From CAITWD01 sp963727285 (GTDB lineage: Bacteria > Actinomycetota > Thermoleophilia > Miltoncostaeales > Miltoncostaeaceae): 64,000 bases of DNA. Where the stretch lies: contig CAVSFF010000009.1 of the NCBI GenBank assembly GCA_963727285.1, positions 186,001 through 250,000 on the forward strand. The letters run 5' to 3'. Below the pieces are notes generated by a model. The model was not told the DNA's origin. It did not search any database and saw only the letters and a list, made by a program, of their open reading frames with translations. The first letter of the stretch is position 1; each line of letters opens with the position of its first letter. Shown here one piece after another: positions 17,592 to 26,359 of the stretch. Position numbers and translations under genes: made by a program.

Positions 17592-18958
17592 CGCTCGATC
17601 CCGGAGTCTTCAAGGCCTACGACGTGCGCGGGCTCTACCCCTCCGAAATCGACGAGGACGGCGCACGCGACCTCGGCCGCGGTTTTGTCGAGGTCGTCCG
17701 CGCCGCGACGCCGGGCGTCGATGCGCCCCGCATCGCGATCGGGCACGACGTCCGCCTCAGCTCACCGAGCATCGCGGCGGCGTTGACCGAAGGTGCCGTC
17801 GAGGCCGGCGCGCATGTCACCGAGCTCGGACTGACCGCGACCGAAATGGTGTACTTCGCCGTCGCCGACGGGGGCTACGACGCAGGCGCACAGATCACCG
17901 CAAGCCACAATCCGCCGCAGTACACGGGGGCCAAGCTCGTGCTCGCGGGGGCCCTCCCACTCTCGGGGGACACGGGCATCTCGGAGATCGGACGTCTGGT
18001 CGCGGCGGGCCAGACGGTGCGGCGCCCCGGCGGCACGCGGGTCATCGACGAAGGGCTGCTCGAGCGGTTCGTCGACGCGGCCATGGGGTTTATCGACCCC
18101 GCCAAAATCCGCCGTCTGCGGGTCGTCCTCGATGGCGCCAACGGCATGGCCGGACTGTTCCTTGCGCCGGTGCTCGCGCGCCTGGACCTCGACGCCGTCG
18201 AGTGCTTCCTCGATCCCGACGGGCGCTTTCCGAATCATGAGCCGAATCCCCTGCTCCCCGAGAACCGGGAGTTCATCGAGGGCAAGGTCCTGGCCGAAGG
18301 CGCCGACCTCGGGATCGCGTGGGACGGCGATGCCGACCGCTGCTTTTTCATCGACGATCGTGGCGAGTTCGTCCCGGGCGACTTCCTGACCGCAATGCTC
18401 GCGGCGCATCTGCTGCGGCGCAGCGGTCCGGCCGACGTCATCTACGACCTCCGGGCATCCTGGGCGGTGCCGGAGGCCATCATCGCCGCCGGCGGCCGGC
18501 CGCATGAGAACCGCGTCGGGCACGCGTTCATCAAGCGCCGGATGCGGGAACTGGACGCACTCTTCGCAGGTGAGGTGTCCGGGCACTATTACTTCCGGGA
18601 GTTCTCCTACGCCGACACCGGCCTCATCCCGGCATTGCTCGTGCTGGAGCTGCTCTCCCAGGCGGACGCCCCGCTGTCGGAGTTGATCGACGCCTACCGC
18701 AACCGGTTCCATATCTCCGGTGAGATCAACTCGACCGTGGCGGATCCGGCGGCGGTGCTGGCCGCGCTGCGGACGCGCTACGCGGACGGGCGCCAGGAGG
18801 AGATCGACGGCCTGTCGGTGTCCTATGCGGACTGGCACTTCAACGTGCGCTCGTCCAACACCGAGCCGCTCGTGCGCCTCAATCTCGAGTCACTGGTCTC
18901 CGAGGCGGACATGGCGGCCCGACGCGACGACGTGCTGGCGATCATTCGTGGCCACTGA
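17588..18958 (+). CDS. Phosphomannomutase/phosphoglucomutase
   Basis: A 456-residue alpha-D-phosphohexomutase that interconverts hexose-1- and hexose-6-phosphates for cell-surface sugar synthesis. All four functional loops are visible: KAYDVRG and the catalytic phosphoserine in TASHNP (S106), metal-binding DGDADR (about 246-251), sugar-binding GEVSGHYYF, and phosphate-binding RSSNTEP. Length and motif set match ManB/AlgC; glucose versus mannose preference is not resolvable. Coupled to the HIT gene upstream; its end overlaps the start of the next ABC ATPase gene by 11 bases. Confidence 0.92.
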   Translation: MTLDPGVFKAYDVRGLYPSEIDEDGARDLGRGFVEVVRAATPGVDAPRIAIGHDVRLSSPSIAAALTEGAVEAGAHVTELGLTATEMVYFAVADGGYDAGAQITASHNPPQYTGAKLVLAGALPLSGDTGISEIGRLVAAGQTVRRPGGTRVIDEGLLERFVDAAMGFIDPAKIRRLRVVLDGANGMAGLFLAPVLARLDLDAVECFLDPDGRFPNHEPNPLLPENREFIEGKVLAEGADLGIAWDGDADRCFFIDDRGEFVPGDFLTAMLAAHLLRRSGPADVIYDLRASWAVPEAIIAAGGRPHENRVGHAFIKRRMRELDALFAGEVSGHYYFREFSYADTGLIPALLVLELLSQADAPLSELIDAYRNRFHISGEINSTVADPAAVLAALRTRYADGRQEEIDGLSVSYADWHFNVRSSNTEPLVRLNLESLVSEADMAARRDDVLAIIRGH

Positions 18959-19601
18959 GCAGGTCGGCCCCGGTGCGGCCGGAGACCCGGCGCACGCGGG
19001 GATCCTCGTCACCGACCTGGCGGTGCGGTACCAGGGGACGCCAGAGCCCGCGATCACCGGGATCAGCCTGGACGTCGCGCCGGGCCACGGGCTGTGCGTC
19101 ACCGGCGGCGAGGGGTCCGGAAAGACGACCCTCCTCAGAGCGCTCGTCGGCCTCGTCGCTCCGGTCCGGGGTGTGGTCCGGACCGGCGGCGCCAACCCGC
19201 TCGATCCCGCCGTCCGGCGCGCCATCGGATTCGGACCGGAACGCATGCCGTTCCCGCGCGGACTGCGCGTCATCGATGCGGTCCGGCTGGTCGCCGCGAT
19301 TCGCCGCACCGACGAGCCGCCGGGTGCGGCACTGGAGCGCGTGGGGCTCCCGCCGAACGACCGCCGGCTGATCACCAGCCTCGAGCTCGGCGATGTCCGG
19401 CGCACCAGCCTCGCCTGCGCGACGGTCGGCGACCCGCCGATCCTCGTCCTCGACGACCCCTGGGAGTATCCGGAGACGGTCGCGGTCATCCGCACGGCTC
19501 TCGCTGCCGGACGGGCCGTCGTCGTGGCCACCCCGGACCCCGGGGGTTTTCCCGACATCCTCGGTGGCCGCCTGGACCTCACCGCCGAGGCCGCCGAGTG
19601 A
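18948..19601 (+). CDS. Atypical ABC-type ATPase with degenerate signature and H-loop
   Basis: A 217-residue ABC-like ATPase. Walker A is good (GGEGSGKTT, about residues 53-61). However, the usual LSGGQ region reads SLELGDVRR, Walker B is ILVLDDP with Asp in place of the catalytic Glu, and the H-loop position reads ATPDPGG with no histidine. The protein may bind nucleotide but hydrolyse it poorly, or serve as the regulatory half of a heterodimer. GTG at 18948 is chosen because it begins the first in-frame stretch with ABC-like sequence. It couples to the following membrane gene by a GTGA overlap. Confidence 0.75.
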   Translation: MATEQVGPGAAGDPAHAGILVTDLAVRYQGTPEPAITGISLDVAPGHGLCVTGGEGSGKTTLLRALVGLVAPVRGVVRTGGANPLDPAVRRAIGFGPERMPFPRGLRVIDAVRLVAAIRRTDEPPGAALERVGLPPNDRRLITSLELGDVRRTSLACATVGDPPILVLDDPWEYPETVAVIRTALAAGRAVVVATPDPGGFPDILGGRLDLTAEAAE

Positions 19602-20419
19602 GCGGCGCGGCGATCGCCACAATGTTCGGCGTCGACCTGAAGATCCTCGCCCGCCGGCTGTGGGTCCAGCTCGCCGTCGTGGTCGGGATCGGATGGATTG
19701 CGGTCGCGACGCTCGTGGCGACCGGCGAGTCGGGACGGGCCCGCATCGACACGCTTGAGATCAACGGTGCGTCGTTGCTGCTGATCGGCGGCCTGGTGGT
19801 CGCGGTCGGTCTCGGCGCCGGCGCCTTCTCCCGGGACGCCTCCTCCGGGTACCTCGGCCTCCTGGTCGGATCGGGTGCGACGCCGAGCCGGGTCGGCCTG
19901 ACGCGGCTGCTGGCGCGACTGGCGGCAATGGTGGCCGTCCTGGCGATCTGGGCGCTGGCGATGCAGGCCGGCAGTCTCGCGCTCGGCCACGGTTTCGACG
20001 GTCCGTTGGCGGTGCACGCCGGGGCCTGGGTCATCAACTGCGCGCTGGTGCTGTGTGCCAGCGCCGCGCTGGCGTCGGTGATCGGGCCGGTGGCGGCCGG
20101 CGTGTTCGGACTGATGGTCTTCGTCTGCGCTCAGGCGGTCGTCAACCTCAAGGCCGATCTCGATCAGGGCGCGATCTCGCGCAGCTCCCGAAGCTTCATC
20201 GACTCGCTGTACAGCGTGCTCCCGCGGGCGATCGTCTCACCGATGCTCGAGAGCCTGCAGCGCCGCGGCGTTGCCGGTCCGGCGGCACCGGACATCAACA
20301 TCAACGGGCTGACGGTCATCGTGCCCGCGGCGCATACCGTCGACATCCTGTGGACGCTGCTGTGGATCCTGATCTTCGCCGCGCTCGCGACGTACGGCGT
20401 GCGGCGGCGCCAGCTGTAA
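19598..20419 (+). CDS. ABC-2-type membrane permease subunit
   Basis: A 273-residue membrane protein with about six hydrophobic helices. The first is LWVQLAVVVGIGWIAVATLVA. The third is preceded by GAGAFSRDASSGYLGLLVGSGATPSRVGLTR, a loop typical of ABC-2 exporters (the 'G(T) plus permease-coupling' region). A large extracytoplasmic loop lies between the last two helices. It pairs with the atypical ATPase encoded just before. Cargo unknown. A strong hairpin follows the stop. Confidence 0.75.
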   Translation: MSGAAIATMFGVDLKILARRLWVQLAVVVGIGWIAVATLVATGESGRARIDTLEINGASLLLIGGLVVAVGLGAGAFSRDASSGYLGLLVGSGATPSRVGLTRLLARLAAMVAVLAIWALAMQAGSLALGHGFDGPLAVHAGAWVINCALVLCASAALASVIGPVAAGVFGLMVFVCAQAVVNLKADLDQGAISRSSRSFIDSLYSVLPRAIVSPMLESLQRRGVAGPAAPDININGLTVIVPAAHTVDILWTLLWILIFAALATYGVRRRQL

Positions 20420-20425
20420 CCAGGC

Positions 20426-20452
20426 GCGAGGGGGTGCCGGGCACCCCCTCGC
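20426..20452. terminator. Hairpin between convergent genes, terminator-like without T-run
   Basis: GCGAGGGGGTGC and GCACCCCCTCGC form a perfect 12-bp stem around a three-base loop. It lies between the ends of the permease gene and the convergent mqnE, so it could terminate both directions. Neither side has a run of T, so termination by this stem alone is uncertain. Confidence 0.5.
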
Positions 20453-20469
20453 GGTCCGAGGCGTGATCG

Positions 20470-21553
20470 CTAGCTGGACACCGACGGGCTGAGCCGCGCG
20501 TACAGCGTGTCGCGTTCAACCGGCACCTTGCCGCCGTTGCGGATCAGCTCGCTCATCCTGTCCTGGGAGAGTCCGAGCGGCGTCTGCACCGTCGTGGCAT
20601 GCGCGATCCGCTCTTCGATGAGCGTCCCCGACAAGTCGTCGAGCCCGTAGCTGCAGCGCGTCGGTCGTGATGTCCTCGCCGAGCATGACCCAGTGGCCCT
20701 TGATGTGGGCGAAGTTGTCCAGAAACAGCCGGGCGGTGGCGATCGTCCGCAGCTTTTCTTCCCGATTCGGCCCGGCAGGTAGGCAAAATCGGTGTTGCCC
20801 GGCAGAAACGGCAGCGGGATAAACGCCTGGAAGCCGCCCGTGTCGTCCTGCAGTTCGCGAAGGCGACGCATGTGGTCGACCTGCTCCTCGGGCGTTTCGA
20901 AGTGCCCGAACAAGAGCGTCGCGTTGGTGCGCAGACCTTGGGCGTGGGCCTCGCGGTGCACATCGAGCCATGTCTCGGCGGGAACCTTGCGATCGGCGAT
21001 GATCTCGCGGACGCGCTTGGAGAACACCTCGGCGCCCCCACCCGGCATGGTGTCGTGCCCGGCGGCGCGGGTACGCTCGAGCGCCTCCGCGTGGGAGACC
21101 TTCGAAATCCGCGCGATGAAGTCGATCTCGACGGCGGTCAGCGCCGTCAGCGACACGTGGGGGTACTCGGCCTTGAGCTCGGAGAACAGCTCCTCGTAGT
21201 ACGGGAGGTCGTACTCCTTGGTCATGCCTCCCACGATGTGCAGCTCGGTAATGCCGTGTCCGACCAGCTGGCCGGCGCGCTCGACGAGCTGGTCGACGCT
21301 GTACGCGTACGCCCGCTCATCTTTTTCGGTCCAGACCGCAAACGCACAGAAGCCGCAGCCGACCACGCAGATGTTGGTCGGGTTGAGATGCGCGTTGACG
21401 TTGTAGGTGATCTCGTCGCCGTAGCGTCGACGCACCACTTCGTCCGCCGCCGCGCCGAGGTCCTCAAGCGGAGCGGATTCGTACAGCGAGCAGGGCCTCT
21501 TCGGGGGTGATGCGTTCACCGTCGGCGGCCCGCGCAAGGATCTGATCAGTCAT
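20470..21553 (-). CDS. mqnE: Aminofutalosine synthase (radical SAM, menaquinone synthesis; three frameshifts)
   Basis: A radical-SAM enzyme of the futalosine route to menaquinone. The cluster-binding motif is CVVGCGFCAF; TELHIVGGM, GHDTMPGGGAEVFS, LLFGHFETPEEQVDHM and LPFLPGNT are family landmarks. The true start is ATG 21553 (MTDQILARAADGERITPEEAL). That frame changes near 21485, then again near 20762 and 20658, where REEKLRTIATARLFLDNFAHIKG reads in another frame before the C-terminus returns. Corrected, the protein is about 360 residues. The close paralogue MqnC/CofH-type enzymes are the alternative; the 'GGGAE' and length favour MqnE. The shifts look like sequencing indels. Confidence 0.85.
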
Positions 21554-21619
21554 GGCCCTAAGGCTATCAATGCGGCGGGCGTCGGGCGCTCGCCATCGGC
21601 ATCCCGGTACGATCGACGC

Positions 21620-22234
21620 ATGTCATTGGCGGCACTCAAGGAATGGGCGGTGAGCTGCGAGGCGCTCGCCGCCGGCGACCAGGTCGTGATCCTGCGCAAG
21701 GGCGGCATCGGCGAAAAGCGCTTCGAGCTCCCCCACCCTGCGTTCTTCCTGTTCCCGACCTATGCCCACCAACGCCCCGAGCTGGTCCAGCCGGATGCCG
21801 CAGAACGCTACGCGGATGCGCTCGAGCGCCGCGACGACCCCGACCGGCTGCCGCTGGCGGTGTGGTGCGAGATCCACGATTCGTTCCCGATCCGTGATCC
21901 GGACGCGCTCGCGGCGATTGGCGATCTGCAGATTCTGACCGGGGATTACGCGAGCGAGCGGCTGCGCTGGCGGCGCACCCAACCCCTGTGGGCGGTCGTG
22001 CTGCGCGCATGGCGCGTTGCGGACCCTCCGATCCTCGAGGTCGGCCCCGAGCACGGCGGCTGCGTAAGCTGGGTGGAGCTCCCGTCGTCGATCACTCTCG
22101 GCCCGCGCACGGCGGCCCTGGACGACGTGGAGTTTGCGGCGGCGGCCGGCCGCGTGGCCGACGCGCTCGCGCCGTTCGTCCCGTCTGGCATGACCCGGAC
22201 GGCCGGTATCCAGCTGGTACGGTTGGCCCTATGA
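21620..22234 (+). CDS. DUF1802 family protein
   Basis: A 204-residue protein with the DUF1802 pattern: LKEWAVSCEAL at the start, VVILRKGGIGEK, FELPHPAFFLFPTYAHQ, and WVELP near the end. The family is widespread in actinobacteria, cyanobacteria and firmicutes and has no established function. First of four genes with overlapping or near-adjacent ends on the plus strand. Starts with ATG; its TGA overlaps the ATG of the next gene. Confidence 0.85.
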   Translation: MSLAALKEWAVSCEALAAGDQVVILRKGGIGEKRFELPHPAFFLFPTYAHQRPELVQPDAAERYADALERRDDPDRLPLAVWCEIHDSFPIRDPDALAAIGDLQILTGDYASERLRWRRTQPLWAVVLRAWRVADPPILEVGPEHGGCVSWVELPSSITLGPRTAALDDVEFAAAAGRVADALAPFVPSGMTRTAGIQLVRLAL

Positions 22235-22557
22235 GCCACGTCGATTCGTTCGATTCCGTCGTCGCCGAACTTCCCGGCGACTGGTCGTCGTTCGAGGCCT
22301 TCGTGGCACTCGACGACCCCACCCGCCTGAACGAGGCCCGCGTCGCGCTGGCCCGCGCCAACGCCCGCCCGCTCTTCGGACCCGGTGACCACGATTTCTC
22401 GATCACGATCGCCAACACCCAGGGCCGCGGTGCCCGCGTGGGCGTGGTCCGCTCGGCGCTGCAGCTGCTGGACGACCTCGCGATCACCGGCCGCACGTGG
22501 TCCGGTGCCGTGGCCGAGCACACGCGCCCGGCGCCCGCGCACCGCTACGGCCCGTAG
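22231..22557 (+). CDS. Conserved-looking hypothetical protein, 108 residues
   Basis: I do not recognise this protein. It has a small acidic, soluble character, beginning MSHVDSFDSVVAELPGDW and ending in a basic tail PAHRYGP. A middle segment, GDHDFSITIANTQG, suggests beta structure. Coding support comes from the ATGA overlap with the DUF1802 gene, normal third-position GC, and the tight spacing (5 bases) to the next gene. Likely a functional partner of its neighbours. Confidence 0.65.
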   Translation: MSHVDSFDSVVAELPGDWSSFEAFVALDDPTRLNEARVALARANARPLFGPGDHDFSITIANTQGRGARVGVVRSALQLLDDLAITGRTWSGAVAEHTRPAPAHRYGP

Positions 22558-22562
22558 CGGCG

Positions 22563-23009
22563 ATGTATCGCAGCGATGACGACATCGCGCTGCTGACCGA
22601 GCTCGCGGGAATTCTCGACCAGACCGTCGCGGCCGCCGGCATGTCCGCCGGCTCGTACCTGCTGCTGCGCGAGCTGGTCCGCGCCGACGACGGTGCGGCG
22701 GTCGCGATCACCGACCTCGCGGCACGCCTCGGCGCCGACGGCGAGGAGATCGCCGAGCTGACCGGCCGCCTGGTCCAGGATGAACTGGCGGCCGTCCGGC
22801 CGAATGGCGTCGCCGTCACCGACCTTGGCCGCGCACGGGTGGCGGCACTCGAGGCCGATGCCAACACCGCGATTCGCGCATACGTCATGGAGCGCCCGCA
22901 CACGGCGACGATCTACGGCCTGGTCGCCTCGATGCAGGCGGGACGGTTCACGGTCGAGGACCTGCTCGCGTTCATCGCCGAGGGGCCGACCGACGGCGAG
23001 GATCAGTGA
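22563..23009 (+). CDS. MarR-like winged-helix protein, probable regulator
   Basis: A 148-residue helical protein resembling the MarR winged-helix fold: LLTELAGILDQTV, then GSYLLLRELVRADDGAAVAITDLAARLGADGEEIAELTGRLVQDELAAVRPNGVAVTDLGRARVAALEA. The 'helix-turn-helix plus wing (V-x-P-x-G-V-x-V-T)' layout is the main evidence. ATG 22563 is used as it excludes an arginine-rich leader that overlaps the preceding gene. Overlaps the small membrane-peptide gene by GTGA. DNA binding is inferred. Confidence 0.6.
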   Translation: MYRSDDDIALLTELAGILDQTVAAAGMSAGSYLLLRELVRADDGAAVAITDLAARLGADGEEIAELTGRLVQDELAAVRPNGVAVTDLGRARVAALEADANTAIRAYVMERPHTATIYGLVASMQAGRFTVEDLLAFIAEGPTDGEDQ

Positions 23010-23116
23010 GCGCGACCGGAATCTTTCCGCTGGTCGGCGTGGGCGTCATCGTCCTGCTGTTCATCGGGATGGTGATCGGCAAGCGCAGGGCGCAACGGAT
23101 GCGCGGCGAGCGCTAG
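23006..23116 (+). CDS. 36-residue single-span membrane protein
   Basis: A very short gene starting at GTG 23006, inside the stop of the MarR-like gene (GTGA). The product has one strong hydrophobic helix (FPLVGVGVIVLLFIGMVIG) followed by a positively charged tail KRRAQRMRGER. That orients the N-terminus outside and the tail in the cytoplasm. Coupled start, codon use like its neighbours, and exact tail-to-tail CTAG overlap with the convergent dehydrogenase gene support it. Function unknown; it may tether or modulate the preceding regulator. Confidence 0.6.
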   Translation: MSATGIFPLVGVGVIVLLFIGMVIGKRRAQRMRGER

Positions 23117-24204
23117 ATCACCGCGGACTCGCCGAGCGAGCTCCAGACATCAAGCTTGGTCCGAACACGCTTGATCACCTCGTCGGTGAATTCTTCGGTG
23201 GCGCAGTGGCCGCCGAGGTCGGCGGTCCGGGATCCGTCGGCGACCGCCTCGAGCGCCGCCTCGTAGATGCCGCGTGAGACCATCGATGCCACCGGATCGT
23301 GCATGAATCCCAGCAGTGCCGCGCCGGCCAGAATCATCGCCAGCGGGTTCGCGATGCTCTTGCCCTCGAGACTGGGGGCCGTCCCGTGGGGAGCCTCGGC
23401 CATTGCCGTCGTGACGTTCAGGTCGCTGTCGAATGCGAGCAGCAGCGATTCGGCTCCCGCGATCGATCCGAACAGCTGGAGCACCATGTCCGACAGGCAA
23501 TCGCCGTCGCGGTTGAGCGCGGGCACGACGAGGGCATCGCCGGTGTGGGTGATCAGGCCGGCGTAGGCCGCATCGATCAGCACCGGGCGGTACCGGACGT
23601 CCCGATGACGTTCAGATGCCGCGTCGAGCTCTTCTTTCATCATCCCCTCGTACACCGGCGAGACGGTCCACTTCGGGCCGCCGAACACCGTCGCGTTCAT
23701 GCGACGGGCCTGGATGAAGGCGAACTCGGCGACGGCACGGCAGGTCCGGCGCGAGATGTGCTCGGTTCGCCACGCCACCTCGTCGAGGCCGCTTCCCTCG
23801 CGGTGCTCCTGCGCCCCGTACGCATCGTCGACGGCCATCCGCACGACCGAGATCGGGGCGTGGATGCCGGCGACCGGACGGACGCCCGGCAGTCGCCGCC
23901 CGGTGCGGATGATGACCCGCCCGTCGATCTCTTCGCGCAATAGCGCGTTCGGGCTGCCGACGTCCCCCGACTCCTCCGGGGTGACCGTCGCTGCCTTGAG
24001 CCCGTACCCCGCCGCGCGCATGGCGTGTGCGGCGTCGTGAACGACCTGATTGCCGGTGCGTCGACGCGAGTCGAGCGACAGATCGAAGTGCCGGAACTCA
24101 AGCGGCAGACCTGTGACGTTCGGATCCAGCACGCGGAGGGACTCGACCAGCAGTTCCTGACCGGTCTGGTCGCCATCCATGACGACAATCGTTGCGGGCT
24201 CCAC
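23113..24204 (-). CDS. Isocitrate/isopropylmalate dehydrogenase-family protein
   Basis: A 363-residue member of the beta-decarboxylating dehydrogenase family. It keeps the N-terminal VVMDGDQTGQELL turn, a substrate-phosphate region GSPNALLREEIDGRVIIR, the metal-site stretch LIDAAYAGLI... DGDCLSDMVLQLFGSIAG, and the NAD-binding EAPHGTAPSLEGKSIANPLAMILAG. The 'SPN' loop and an insertion before RPVAGIHAPISV differ from classic Icd and LeuB. The substrate could therefore be isocitrate, a homologue, or another 2-hydroxyacid. GTG 24204 is chosen; ATG 24180 is possible. Confidence 0.75.
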   Translation of the reverse strand: MEPATIVVMDGDQTGQELLVESLRVLDPNVTGLPLEFRHFDLSLDSRRRTGNQVVHDAAHAMRAAGYGLKAATVTPEESGDVGSPNALLREEIDGRVIIRTGRRLPGVRPVAGIHAPISVVRMAVDDAYGAQEHREGSGLDEVAWRTEHISRRTCRAVAEFAFIQARRMNATVFGGPKWTVSPVYEGMMKEELDAASERHRDVRYRPVLIDAAYAGLITHTGDALVVPALNRDGDCLSDMVLQLFGSIAGAESLLLAFDSDLNVTTAMAEAPHGTAPSLEGKSIANPLAMILAGAALLGFMHDPVASMVSRGIYEAALEAVADGSRTADLGGHCATEEFTDEVIKRVRTKLDVWSSLGESAVI

Positions 24205-24250
24205 GGGGGGCAGCCTATACGGGCATGCGGGCGATTGCCCCCACTCGAGG

Positions 24251-24562
24251 TTACGCCGGCGCGACCCCGTCGCCCCGAGAGGGGCGCTGATACTCCATCG
24301 CGTAGGTTCTGACGCGTGTCGGTTTGCCCATGATCTCGCCCAGGGCGGCGACCTCCGCGGCGACCTCGGGATCGGCGATGTAGGCCGCCGCATCAGCAGA
24401 CGATCGCCACACCGCCAGGCAGCCGTACTCGCCGGCGTCGTCGTCGGCGAACAAGACGTGTTCGAGCGACGCGGGCGCGAGCCGGGCGAGGCGGTCCGCG
24501 ATCGCCCGCGCGCGGTCGCCCGATCCCGGAGGGAGCCGGAACGCGATCTCGGTGCCGATCAT
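24251..24562 (-). CDS. Small ABM-like (dimeric alpha-beta barrel) protein
   Basis: A 103-residue protein whose pattern resembles the antibiotic-biosynthesis-monooxygenase fold: MIGTEIAFRLPPG, AIADRLARLAP, YGCLAVWRSSADAAAYIADPEVAAEVAALGEIMGKP. Such domains act as small oxygenases or sensors, often as dimers. It overlaps the upstream hypothetical gene by four bases and precedes the dehydrogenase-family gene by 46 bases. No catalytic residues can be assigned. Confidence 0.6.
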   Translation of the reverse strand: MIGTEIAFRLPPGSGDRARAIADRLARLAPASLEHVLFADDDAGEYGCLAVWRSSADAAAYIADPEVAAEVAALGEIMGKPTRVRTYAMEYQRPSRGDGVAPA

Positions 24563-25297
24563 CGCGGGTCGGCTCGGTGCGAGACGATCTGGGCCGCGAC
24601 GATCTCATCGGCCGCCTGCCCGGCGGCGCCGACCGCTCCGCCAAGGCGATCGGCCAAGCGTGCCCCGAGGCCCGCCGCGATCGCCGCGCGTTCGAAGGCG
24701 CCGAGCGCGGCCGTCAGATCGCCGTCGAGCCGGTCCTGCTCGGCCGCCAGCGGTTCCGAGGCCTGGACGAACCGGGCGTACTCGCGTGTCGCCCGTTCGT
24801 GCAGTGCGAACAAGACATCGACCTGCATCAACGAGGCGGTGGCCCGCAGTGGTGAGGTCCGCCACGCGATAATCGCCATGACGTGCTCCGCGGTCGCAGC
24901 GATGGCTGCACACATCGGGGCCGGGGCATCGGTCAGCGCGAGCACGCGGCCGGATGTCTCGATGACCTCCTCCAGCCTCGCGCCGTCGACCTCCGCCTCC
25001 AGTTGCTCCCACACGAGGCTCATGGTGGCGACCCGATGCACGACGTGCGCCGCCGCGACGGGCGCGCCGGCCTGCGTCGAGACACAGGAATGCCGGACCG
25101 TCGAACGCACACAGATACAGGCGATCCCCGGGGGCGAGTTCAACCTCCCGCAGGCCGAGCGGCGGACGTCCGGCACGGGCCGCGGCCGCATCCCGAGCCC
25201 CCTCCAGGCGGGCCACCAGCGCCTCGAGCGCGTCGTCCAGCGCCGGGCCGGCCGGGTCGGCGCTCATCTCGAGCCAGGCATCCGGGCGGCGGGGCAT
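24559..25297 (-). CDS. Hypothetical helical protein (one frameshift)
   Basis: Unrecognised. The N-terminal part (MPRRPDAWLEMSADPAGP, then LREVELAPGDRLYLCAFDGPAFLCLDAG) and the C-terminal helical part (MSLVWEQLEAEVDGARLEEVIETSGRVLAL..., ...LIVAAQIVSHRADPR) lie in two frames that meet near 25067. Removing one C in a GGCCGGC stretch joins them into a protein of about 245 residues. 'DRLYLCAFDGPAFLCLD' is a compact beta motif that recurs in small actinobacterial proteins, but I cannot name the family. It is co-directional and coupled with the ABM-like gene. Divergent from the Nudix gene. Confidence 0.55.
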
Positions 25298-25341
25298 CGG
25301 TCGAGTGTAGACCCGGCACCGACGACGCGTACACTCGAACC

Positions 25342-25944
25342 GTGTCCGGCGATCCGACAGCCCCGCCCCTTCCCGGGGCGCTCGAGCTGGGCGCGGCGCT
25401 GGGCGTGGTGCTGGCGGCCCGGACCCGGCGGGTACTCGACCAACCCGGCCATCCGGCGGCCGTGCTGATCCCGATCTATGACCGCGCGGGCCAGCCGCAC
25501 CTGATCCTCACCAAACGTACGGCGGACCTCCCCGCCCACCCCGGACAGATCAGCCTCCCCGGCGGGCGGCGAGATCCGACGGACCTCGACCTGCGCATGA
25601 CCGCCCTACGGGAGACCGAGGAGGAACTGGGGATCGATCCGTCCACGATCGACATCGTCGGCGAGCTCGATGACGTCGCGACCTTTCAGAGCCAGTACAT
25701 CGTCACTCCGGTCGTCGGCGTGCTGGCCGCCGCACCGCAACCCCGACCCAATCCCGGCGAGATCGACCGCGTCATGGAAGTCGCGGTCGCCGAGATCCTC
25801 GAGCTCGATGCGGCGTTGCCGGCCCGGCCCACGCTCGGCGAGCTGCGCTACCCGCTCGACGGCGAAGACGTCTGGGGGGCCACCGCCCGCATTCTCAGGA
25901 CATTCGCGGCCGTCACACGTCGGGCCATCGACGTCGGCCGGTGA
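25342..25944 (+). CDS. Nudix hydrolase, CoA-pyrophosphatase-like (NudL)
   Basis: A 200-residue Nudix protein. LTKRTADLPAHPGQISLPGGRRDPTD followed by ALRETEEELGI is the CoA-diphosphatase variant (UPF0035 pattern LLTxRxxxLxxHxGQIxFPGG plus the Nudix box). It would hydrolyse CoA or acyl-CoA to phosphopantetheine and ADP. Starts with GTG in a short divergent spacer of 44 bases. Uninterrupted and of normal length. Confidence 0.88.
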   Translation: MSGDPTAPPLPGALELGAALGVVLAARTRRVLDQPGHPAAVLIPIYDRAGQPHLILTKRTADLPAHPGQISLPGGRRDPTDLDLRMTALRETEEELGIDPSTIDIVGELDDVATFQSQYIVTPVVGVLAAAPQPRPNPGEIDRVMEVAVAEILELDAALPARPTLGELRYPLDGEDVWGATARILRTFAAVTRRAIDVGR

Positions 25945-25976
25945 GGCCGACGGCCGGGCAGCGCCCGGCCGGCGAC

Positions 25977-26246
25977 TCAGTGCGCGGCGGGAGGCGTGAG
26001 CGTCAGCGAGGCCCGCGGCGGGAGATCCACCGGTCCGGATCCCGGCTGGCCGTCGTCGGCAAGCTCCTCCAGGCGCGCGAGCTGCCGGGCCAGCCCCGCT
26101 TGGCGCGGGTGGTCGGCCGGAAGCGCTGCCGCGTACTCGGCGACGCGGGCGCGGATCTGCAACGCGAAGTGCGGAACCGCCGCTCCGACGAGCATCGCGA
26201 GCTCGTCCTCGGACGGAATGCCGTAGATGTGCTCGAGGACCGTCAT
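25977..26246 (-). CDS. Small hypothetical helical protein, 89 residues
   Basis: Unrecognised. A short protein starting MTVLEHIYGIPSEDELAMLVGAAVPHFALQIRARV, with a long helix AEYAAALPADHPRQAGLARQLARLEELA and a proline-rich end. ATG start, normal codon use, and placement between the ends and starts of real genes support it. It lies head-to-head with the WYL regulator gene and may be regulated by it. Confidence 0.55.
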   Translation of the reverse strand: MTVLEHIYGIPSEDELAMLVGAAVPHFALQIRARVAEYAAALPADHPRQAGLARQLARLEELADDGQPGSGPVDLPPRASLTLTPPAAH

Positions 26247-26359
26247 GCCCGTAAGGCTACCAGCCCCGCCACCCGTGACGAGATCGGCGGAAATGTCCCA
26301 GAATGCCCCGAAAGCGGGGTATCATTACTCCCAATGTCCCGCCCCTGGCCGGAGCACGC

